This document shows, in pieces, positions 13,468 through 25,400 of a stretch of DNA of 64,000 nucleotides (its first letter is position 1; every line of letters starts with the position of its first letter). The notes below the pieces were generated by a model. That model had not been told where the DNA came from, made no database searches, and worked only from the letters and a program-made list of their open reading frames with translations. This DNA is from Nipponacmea schrenckii (Eukaryota; Mollusca; Gastropoda; Lottiidae). The DNA lies in assembly GCA_030562195.1 (NCBI GenBank), contig CM060200.1, positions 62,001 to 126,000 of the forward strand, read 5' to 3'. A program made the translations under genes and the position numbers.

Positions 13468-16400
13468 AGCATGAGCTATCTGATCTGATTTCAACCCATC
13501 AAGATGTTTACGTTCTGGGGTATTATTTACACAAACACCATATTGAGGCTCTGTCCAACATTCTGTAACAATCTGTATTTCTCCATCAGCTTCCATTGTT
13601 TCCATCTCTTCATCCTCTTCTGACACACTACAAAATAATACAGAGACTTACAGAGACATACAGAGATCTACAGAGACTAACAGAGACTAACAGAGAATAC
13701 AGAGAAAACAGAGAATACAGAGACTAACAGAGACATACAGAGACTATACAGAGACTAACAGAGACAATAGAGATAACAGAGACATACAGAGATATACAGA
13801 GACTAACAGAGACATACAGAGACTAACAGAGACATACAGAGACTAACAGAGACATACAGAGACTAACAGAGACATACAGAGATATACAGAGACATACAGA
13901 GACATACAGAGACTAACAGAGACATACAGAGACTTATAGAGACTTCTGATTTCTGTGATTATGAAAAGACAACTTGTGAAGAAGAGTAACAAGAATAAGG
14001 TTACTATAGTTATTTGATGTAAACTGTCAAGATGAAACATTTGGAATCAACATTAAAGATGTCATCAGTTAGAACTGGTAGTATATTTGAATCTAGGGGT
14101 TATTATACCTCTAATCCTGGTAAATTGAGTTAAAACTAAGAAATCATCAATACATGTATTTACCTTTCTCTGGTTGTTTTGGTGTGAGGTGGAAAGATAA
14201 CATATTGTACAACACATTTACAACAATTATCACTTTCATTCTGTTCATTGGCATCACCATCCTAAAATATATCATGATATAGGTTATAAATATTGTCCAC
14301 ATCTATCCATGATAGAGATAATACATTCAGAGTTTTCAACCTGTCAGTCATTTAGGTCAGATGGGCCTGTTGGCACCAAGTTGATCTGATAACTATAAAC
14401 TCATATTGAGGTTAACAGAAGGAAGATGAAAAAGAGTTTGTTATGCCTCTGTTTTGATGATATATTTTAAATTGTATTTGAAGTTTATATTAAACTAAAC
14501 TGCAGAGAAAAGTAACCATGTTATTTTAAAAGTTTAATTTTGAAGAAGGAACGATTAAATTCTCACCATCATATCAACTTCTAAAACTAAATTAACCACA
14601 CCAGATTCGGCTGCTGCGAAATGAAAACCTTCTTGTAGACGTAATCTGTAATACAGGACAGTTGGATTTTGGCAATTCGAGAAATCACAAATAAAAATAC
14701 GGCAATTTAACTTTGAAACAATAATCTTGTATTCTTGACATTTGCACAATCTATTAGCAAATGTTGGCTAAAAATCTTTAAAACCAAAAATTTCAACTTT
14801 AAATTTATCTCAAATTAGACATTCTATTTCTTCATCAGTTGTCCCCCTTGCCTGAATATTTCTATATCTTACTTGGTTAAAGTCTGTAAAACTTTGCCAA
14901 TAAAGGGCATTCCAACTTGAACATTAGATGATTGTTGAATGGTCCAGATCCAGCGTTGATGACAGAGATAATGTGATAACATACGAAACATACTTCCAGC
15001 TGATAGGGTTGATACAGACATCTGAGGTGAGATAGACACACTAGAATCATCTTTAGCTGGATCATCCACTATCATCATATCTCTTGGTACCCGGTTATAT
15101 CTGAAATATATATACTCTCATCATATCTCTTGGTACCCGGTTATATCTGAAATATATATACTATCATCATATCTCTTGGTACCCGGTTATATCTGAAATA
15201 TATATACTATCATCATATCTCTTGGTACCCGGTTATATCTGAAATATATATACTATCATCATATCTCTTGGTACCCGGTTATATCTGAAATATATATACT
15301 CTCATCATATCTCTTGGTACCCGGTTATATCTGAAATATATATACTATCATCATATCTCTTGGTACCCGGTTATATCTGAAATATATATACTATCATCAT
15401 ATCTCTTGGTACCCGGTTATATCTGAAATATATATACTATCATCATATCTCTTGGTACCCGGTTATATCTGAAATATATATACTTCATCATATCTCTTGG
15501 TACCGGTTATATTGAAATATATATACTCTCATCATATCTCTTGGTACCCGGTTATATCTGAAATATATATACTATCATCTTATCTCTTGGTACCCGGTTA
15601 TATCTGAAATATATATCCTATCATCATATCTCTTGGTACCCGGTTATATCTGAAATATATATACTATCATCATATCTCTTGGTACCCGGTTATATCTGAA
15701 ATATATATACTATCATCATATCTCTTGGTACCCGGTTATATCTGAAATATATATACTATCATCATATCTCTTGGTACCCGGTTATATCTGAAATATATAT
15801 ACTATCATCATATCTCTTGGTACCCGGTTATATCTGAAATATATATCCTATTGTAATGGATAATGTATTGGGCTAATGAAATAGTCACAGACAGTAGTTT
15901 TAAAATATAGAAGTATGTACTAACATGATACTAACATGAGAGAGAAGATTTAGTCAGTAACCACTAATAAATCATCAACTTACCTGACTAGAATTTTCTC
16001 CACTGGTTTAATCAACAGAGTACAACAGTTGATTTCAGCCCAGTCTCTCATCAACGGAGATTTTCTTCGAATTTTCTTTGGTTCATTTGAATCTTTCGAG
16101 GGACTTTTCTTCTCTGCTTTCTGAGTGCCTCGATGTGGGAATTTTAACCCTCGAAGTTTGACTAGAAGAGCGTCTACTACATCTTTTCTGACAGAACTTG
16201 GAGTTCCTCCGAGAAATGCCAGACGTAAAACCATACAAGGTCCTTTCAGTGATATTCTGATAACTCGTAAAACACAGAAATACGAGGGCGGTGATTTGTC
16301 ATCTCTGGAAAAAAAAAAATTGAGAATCAGTTTAAAACTTTTAGTTCCAACGGTCCGTTAGAATTTCTCTCTGTTTCTGATATTGTTCATGAAAATAAAA

Positions 16401-19400
16401 ATGAAATGAACAGAGTTTTACTCCCTACTCTTCTGCACCTTCTGGGTTAATGAAGATGGACTGTTTGTAATAGAAATGAAATGAATGGAGTTTTACGTCC
16501 TACGGAATCTTAAGGGCTAATGAAGACTATGATATTGTGAATAAAGACCAGGTTAATATAAGAAATATGCAATGAAGAACATTTTTCCAGGAACAGTAGA
16601 ATATGCACAATTATTTTTAATATTTTGTTGATGGCTATTTAAAGTAATGAATAATGACTGGTAAAAGTTGATAGATCACCCACCCTGATACTTACTGAAA
16701 TTTAATATACGATATATTTTCTTTTAAAACAAAGGTACACCACTCTCGTAAAGCTGAATTTAAAGAAGTTAATGCCTGTATACAACCAATAGGATGGAAG
16801 CGGCCACTAGAGTTGGGGATATGAAGATATTTAGGTAATGGCATATCATGTTCTAAAACCAAACCAATTCGATGACAGTGCATCCATTTTTGCCTGAAAT
16901 TACATTGAAAATATCAGATAAAGTCTGGCTAAAAAGCATATATACAATTTGAGACTTGATGACTTCTCTTTTCAATGATAGATTATTGTTGTACCAAGTC
17001 AAGATTTTCTGTATTTTGTTTTATCCGTGATCATTATTTATAAAGAAAGAAGATATAACTGAACAAAACTAACCAAATATTAGTATCCAACATGACTATT
17101 GGCCGCCAAAACGAAGCAAAATTGGTCAGTGCACTGTCTCTAAAATAAATATTATATTAAATTATATTAATGATCTCTAAAATAAATATTATATTAATAC
17201 CAATACAGACCCCAAACACTGTTACTTAAATCATAATCATACTATACTGATATAAATATAGAAACAATCTACCTACCATATATAATAATACTTACTTCAA
17301 ATTAAGCTGAGTATTTAAAGTAGCTGTAGTGGATGTTTCATTGAATTGAGACACCATGAATAACGGTATACCGTTACGTACCGATTCTGGTATTTTATAG
17401 TAATTAGTGTTTGTACTAAAAGATTGAAGATGAGCTAGTAATTTATCGGTTTGTGATACACTGAAATAAAAATAGAGTTTTACACCCTACTGTTCTTAAT
17501 TCTATTGAACTGATAAAATCAAACAAGGTACTTATAACATAAGTTTTACCTCCATGGTCTGAACAGATCTTCATAAATCACTCAGTTTTACACCCTACAG
17601 TTGGTCAAGTTATCCAACATATTAATACCTAAAAGGCTAATAGGGATATCTCCTGGAAGGTGTTTACAACTTTTAAACAGCGTAAACATCAATTCTTCTC
17701 TAACACTAGTTTGTGATACTGTCTTCCACCGAAAAGCAGATTGATGATAGGTAAGATAAAATTTAATTTGCCTGAGCTAGTGCATTCAAAACTCAGCCTT
17801 CACCCCCTTATACCTACAGAAACTATGTTAAAAAAACGTTTTGACAAACAGATCATAATTTAACAAAACACAATATAAACAATAATTACCTTTTTATAGC
17901 ATGCCAGAAGCGTTGAACATTAGCTGATCTATAGTGACTTCGTATTGTTAATTTCTGACAACTTATCTCGTGTAAAAATGCGTAACTTCCTTCAATTATC
18001 ACTTCTACGTTTGTTTTATGTCTATAATAAAAATATAATTGATTTCGTTACATCCAAAAAATTACTGTCAGATAGAAAAAAAAAACAATTGTATAACAGA
18101 TAGTTGAAGAACAAAGTATGGATCTTACAACCTTTTTTTACAATCTCTTTATCATAGAAAACCCTCCTTACAATCTCTTTATTTATATAAAATCTCTTTA
18201 CAAAAAACTTTTTATTATATAAAACCTCTTTACAATCTCTTTATTATATAAAACCTATTTACAATCTCTTTATTATATAAAACCTCTTTACAATCTCTTT
18301 ATTATATAAAACCTACTTTACAATCTCTTTATTATATAAAACCTATTTACAAACTCTTTATATATAAACCTATTTACAAACTCTTTATTATATAAAACTT
18401 TTACAATCTCTTTATCATATAAAACCTATTTACAATCTCTTTACTATATAAAACCTATTTACAAACTCTTTACTATATAAAACCTATTTACAATCTCTTT
18501 ACTATATAAAACCTATTTACAAACTCTTTACTAATAAAACTCTTTACATCTTATACTTAAAATACTATTTACAAACTCTATACTATATAAAACCTCTTTA
18601 CAATCACTTTACTCATATAAACCATTTACAATCTCTTTATTATAAAAACCTATTTAAAACTCTTTACTATATAAAATATTTACAATCTCTTTATATATAA
18701 AAACTATTTACAAACTCTTTTATAATAACTTAAACTTCTTTATTTTATAATATCTAGATTAACTACTATTCTATATAAACTATACTTCTCCATAAAACCT
18801 ATTTAAACTTTTTTAGTATATTCCACCTAATTTTTAACACTACTATAAAAACCTATTTACAATTACTTTATATAAAAATCTTAACTATCTTACATCATAT
18901 ATCCTGTCCACTCAGTCTACACGTATATATCACATATCTATAATAAACCTGTATTTAATATAACTTACTATTTATAATTTTAACTCTTTAATAGTATACC
19001 CTTCCCGTAGTCGTAACGATAATAACCACTATCTATACCTAGCTAGGTACTATATTCTAAAACCTGTGTTTTCATAACTTACATTTATAAAACCCTTTTT
19101 TTTTACCCCTTTCCCCTAGTCGTAAATATAAACTCTCCTATAATATAACAATTATTAGTTTAATACAAAACTCTATAAATAACTTAGTTTAATACAAAAT
19201 ATAATCGGGAGGTAACTTCATAATTAAAATACAATGAACTGCAATCGAGGTTTACATTCTGTTAGCTCTTGTCAGAGTTAATACAGATTAGACCAGCCAG
19301 GCAATGTGCCATGAGGGAAAAATTACCAAAAAATGAGTGAGAAATGTATTTTCCAATATCAAACAGATCTGTTTAGACCTCACAGAATCTTTCGGCCTGT

Positions 19401-22400
19401 CAGCCCCTCCCTCCTACATCACAGACAGCAGGGTAAGAGGGTTGTGATATCTGGTTTTACCCCAACCCTCTACTTCATAATTATAAAAACCTACTTGTTG
19501 ATCCAGGCTAGAGAAAAGGGAATATCTTTATCACTATGGTGAGTTAATTCATATTTAAATCCTTCCAATCCTTTCTGAAAGTTCCAGAAATACAGAGCTT
19601 TATGATAAATATTGGGTTGTAGATCTCTTGTATCATCCTGAAATTAGAATTAAAACTTTGCACCTGGAGACTACTAAATAGAATCTTGTGTCATCTTGAT
19701 TGAAACTGGTAATAGATCAATCATATCAAATCACATCAAAGAGTCTTGATTGAGACTAAAAATTGGGACTTGGTGTAAGTGTATGATGATATTGATTTTC
19801 CCATTGTCAATTTCCTTAAATGTGTAGCAACTTTCCATATTGACCAGCTTATTGAGTATATCTCTATTAGTTTGATACTGTAGATGCTGATTTCTTAGCT
19901 AGATCTCAGCATTCAACTTTTAACCTAGTACTCAAAGGGAAGACTTAAGACCTTCCTAAATAAATTTTACAGTCACCGTCCTGAATCATCTGATATGTAA
20001 ATATAATGTCTGTTTCTGCTATTCTTCTAAAATATTGGGCAAATAAAAAGCTAATAACCTTACCACTTTAGGACAGGAAGCAATATAAGCACCGAATGTA
20101 GCTGTGGCAAGAAACTGCATGAGTTCCACTTGTGGGACATGTCCAAATCCGTATAGACCAAAATTTGGCTGGTTGCTGCCGATCTTGAGGAAGGAACAGG
20201 AGATGGTGCTATTTCTAATTTGTGTCAGTAACGATTCAAATAAATTAGCATCAGGCAATCCGACTAAACCATCAGATATTACTATAATACCTATAATTAT
20301 AAACCATCAGATATTACTATAATACCTATAATTATAAACCATCAGATATTACTATAATACCTATAATTATAAACCATCAGATATTACTATAATACCTATA
20401 ATTATAAACCATCAGATATTACTATAATACCTATAATTATAAACCATCAGATATTACTATAATACCTATAATTATAAATCATCAGATATTACTATAATAC
20501 CTATAATTATAAACCATCAGATATTACTTAATACTATAATTATAACCATCAGATATTACTATAATACCTATAATTATAAACCATCAGATATTACTATAAT
20601 ACCTATAATTATAAACCATCAGATATTACTATAATACCTATAATTATAAACCATCAGATATTACTATAATACCTATAATTATAAACCATCAGATATTACT
20701 ATAATACCTATATTTATAAACCATCAGATATTACTATAATACCTATAATTATAAACCATCAGATATTACTATAATACCTATATTTATAAACCATCAGATA
20801 TTACTATAATACCTATATTTATAAACCATCAGGTATTACTATAATACCTATAATTATAAACCATCAGATATTACTATAATACCTATAATTAAAACCATCA
20901 GATATTACTATAATACCTATAATTATAAACCATCAGATATTACTATAATACCTATAATTATAAATCATCAGATATTACTATAATACCTATAATTATAAAC
21001 CATCAGATATTACTATAATACCTATAATTATAAACCATCAGATATTACTATAATACCTATAATTATAAACCATCAGATATTACTATAATACCTATAATTA
21101 TAAACCATTAGATATTACTATAATACCTATAATTATAAACCATCAGATATTACTATAATACCTATATTTATAAACCATCAGATATTACTATAATACCTAT
21201 AATTATAAACCATCAGATTTTACTATAATACCTATAACTATAAACCATTAGATATTACTATAATACCTATAATTATAAACGATCAGATATTACTATAATA
21301 CCTATAATTATAAACGATCAGATATTACTATAATACCTATAATTATAAATCATCAGATATTACTATAATACCTATAATTATAAACCATCAGATATTACTA
21401 TAATGCCTATAATTATAGACCATCAGATATTACTATAATACCTATAATAATAAACCATCAGATATTACTATAATACCTATAATTATAAATCATCAGATAT
21501 TACTATAATACCTATAATTATAAACCATCAGATATTACTATAATACCTATAATTATAGACCATCAGATATTACTATAATACCTATAATTATAAACCATCA
21601 GATATTACTATAATACCTATAATTATAAACCATCAGATATTACTATAATACCTATAATTATAAACCATCAGATATTACTATAATACCTATAATTATAAAC
21701 CATCAGATATTACTATAATACCTATAATTATAAACCATCAGATATTACTATAATACCTATAATAATAAACCATCAGATATTACTATAATACCTATAATTA
21801 TAAACCATCAGATATTACTATAATACCTATAATAATAAACCATCAGATATTACTATAATACCTATAATAATAAACCATCAGATATTACTATAATACCTAT
21901 ATTTATAGACGATCAGATATTACTATAATACCTATAATTATAAATCATCAGATATTACTATAATATCTATAATTATAAACCATCAGATATTACTATAATA
22001 CCTATATTTATAAACCATCAGATATTACTATAATACCTATAATTATAAACCATCAGATATTACTATAATACCTATAATTATAAACCATCAGATATTACTA
22101 TAATACCTATAATTATAAACCATCAGATATTACTATAATACCTATAATTATAAACCATCAGATATTACTATAATATCTATAATAATAAACCATCAGATAT
22201 TACTATAATACCTATAATTATAAATCATCAGGTATTACTATAATACCTATATTTATAAACCATCAGATATTACTATAATACCTATAATCATCAGAACAAA
22301 ACAATAAATATAAACAAACTATAAGTGATATAGTGAGGGCCTTATTACATCTATCTAGAGTATTTCAATATAATTTGATTCCAAGGACTCCTGCTACTGA

Positions 22401-25400
22401 ATGTGAAATATAATAACCTGTGTGCTCTATAATGATTGATTAAAACTCTCCAGAATGTATTATAAAAATACCAAGAAGCTTATAATCTCCGTAGGCTAAG
22501 AACTGGAATTCTTCAGACTGAAAGTTATAAAATAAACACTGAATATAAACTTACCAGCACAGGAGTTTTCAGGTAATAATTGTAAAGATAATATACCATA
22601 ACGTAACATATTGACTAGACCAGCTTCTGGGGTCATAATTAATTCATCTTTCTTTAATAATACTATATCATCATCTTCTTTTATATCCTATAAAATAGAT
22701 ACAACATTCATAGAAATACACACAAACTTACAGGAAGTTTTAAAACTTACAGGAACTGTTAAAACTTGCAGGAAGTGATAAAACTTACAGGAAGTGTTAA
22801 AACTTACAGGAAGCTGTTAAAACTTACAGGAATGTTAAAACTTACAGGAATGTTAAAACTTACAGAAACTGTTAAAACTTACAGGAAGTGTTAAAACTTA
22901 CAGGAAGTGTTAAAACTTACAGGAAGTGTTAAAACTTACAGGAAGTGTTAAAACTTTCAGGAAGTGTTAAAACTTACAGGAAGTGTTAAAACTTACAGGA
23001 AGTGTTAAAACTTACAGGAAGTGTTAAAACTTACAGGAAGTGTTAAAACTTACAGGAAGTGTTAAAAAATAGTAAAACTTACCGGAAGTGTTAAAACTTA
23101 CAGGAAGTGTTAAAACTTACAGGAAGTGTTAAAACTTACAGGAAGTGTTAAAGCTTTCAGAAAGTAATAAAACTTACAGGAAGTGTTAACAATAGTAAAA
23201 CTTACCGGAAGAGTTAAAACTGTTTTCGACGCCATACATAACGACTGTTCAAATATTTTTAACTTTTCTTTCACAGACAATAAAACTTCTTCAACATTAT
23301 CTTCCGTTATCTGAACACCTTGAACTAATACCTGGTAAAAATATAACTTTATATTACATTCTGAACACCTTGAACTAATACCTGGTAAAAATATAACTTT
23401 ATATTACATTCTGAACACCTTGAACTAATACCTGGTAAAAATATAACTTTATATTACATTCTGAACACCTTGAACTAATACCTGGTAAAAATATAACTTT
23501 ATATTACATTCTGAACACCTTGAACTAATACCTGGTAAAAATATAACTTTATATTACATTCTGAACACCTTGAACTAATACCTGGTAAAAATATAACTTT
23601 ATATTACATTCTGAACACCTTGAACTAATACCTGGTAAAAATATAACTTTATATTACATTCTGAACACCTTGAACTAATACCTGGTAAAAATATAACTTT
23701 ATATTACATTCTGAACACCTTGAACTAATACCTGGTAAAAATATAACTTTATATTACATTCTGAACACCTTGAACTAATACCTGGTAAAAATATAACTTT
23801 ATATTACATTCTGAACACCTTGAACTAATACCTGGTAAAAATATAACTTTATATTACATTCTGAACACCTTGAACTAATACCTGGTAAAAATATAACTTT
23901 ATATTACATTCTGAACACCTTGAACTAATACCTGGTAAAAATATAACTTTATATTACATTCTGAACACCTTGAACTAATACCTGGTAAAAATATAACTTT
24001 ATATTACATTCTGAACACCTTGAACTAATACCTGGTAAAAATATAACTTTATATTACATTCTGAACACCTTGAACTAATACCTGGTAAAAATATAACTTT
24101 ATATTACATTCTGAACACCTTGAACTAATACCTGGTAAAAATATAACTTTATATTACATTCTGAACCCCTTGAACTAATACCTGGTAAAATATAACTTTA
24201 TATTACATTCTGAACACCTTGAACTAATACCTGGTAAAAATATAACTTTATATTACATTCTGAACACCTTGAACTAATACCTGGTAAAAATATAACTTTA
24301 TATTACATTCTGAACACCTTGAACTAATACCTGGTAATATACAACTTTATATTACATTCTGAACAACTTGAACTAATACCTGGTAAAAATATAACTTTAA
24401 ATTTCATTCTGAACACCTTGAACTAATACCTGGTAAAAATATAACTTTATATTACATTCTGAACACCTTGAACTAATACCTGGTAAAAATATAACTTTAT
24501 ATTACATTCTGAACAACTTGAACTAATACCTGGTAAAAATATAACTTTATATTACATTCTGAACACCTTGAACTAATACCTGGTAAAAATATAACTTTAT
24601 ATTACATTCTGAACACCTTGAACTAATACCTGGTAAGAATATAACTTTATATTACATTCTGAACACCTTGAACTAATACCTGGTAAAAATATAACTTTAT
24701 ATTACATTCTGAACACCTTGAACTAATACCTGGTAAAAATATAACTTTATATTACATTCTGAACACCTTGAACTAATACCTGGTAAGAATAATATCTATA
24801 TATCAAATATACCAGTCAAAATATACCGTCTGTATTAAATATTCATTTTATGTAATTTAACAGCTTTTTAGAATTATAACCGTCATGTTCCGTCAAATAA
24901 TATGTTTATCTAACACATACTACTGAAACTTCTACCTAAAAATATATATAAATAATAAATACTGAACCTGGTTGCGTTTGGACTGTATAATCGGGGTTTG
25001 TACCATCACCGTGACAAATAATTCAGGTTTAAATATAAATGAACTTCCTGGTATCTGAAACTAAACAAATTTCACATTGTTATAAATTATAGACCCCTGG
25101 TTCTCATCCCCGGGGGGGTAACAACCAACATCAGGGGTACCTGACAGATCTTCAGAAACATCTTTTATAAAAAAAAACCCTAGATATTTGAGGATCATTT
25201 CTACTTTAGTTCAACTGGTTTGTTAAAGTATTCTGATATATTCAAGTCCTTTTTTTAATTATTAACAAAGGTTACTTACTGGTTTCACTAAACCTCTGAT
25301 ACAATTATTTAACGTTGACAATAAATCATCATATAAAACCTGGTTTCTATCTAAATCCTGTCAAAATATATAATCAATATTATTACAGGGTATATATTTA

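Noticed and set aside
13843..14040. Minus-strand ORF with a hydrophobic FHLDSLHQITIVTLFLLLFF segment
   Set aside because: It vaguely resembles a later SZT2 segment but lies in the intron between exons 18 and 19, in the wrong order.
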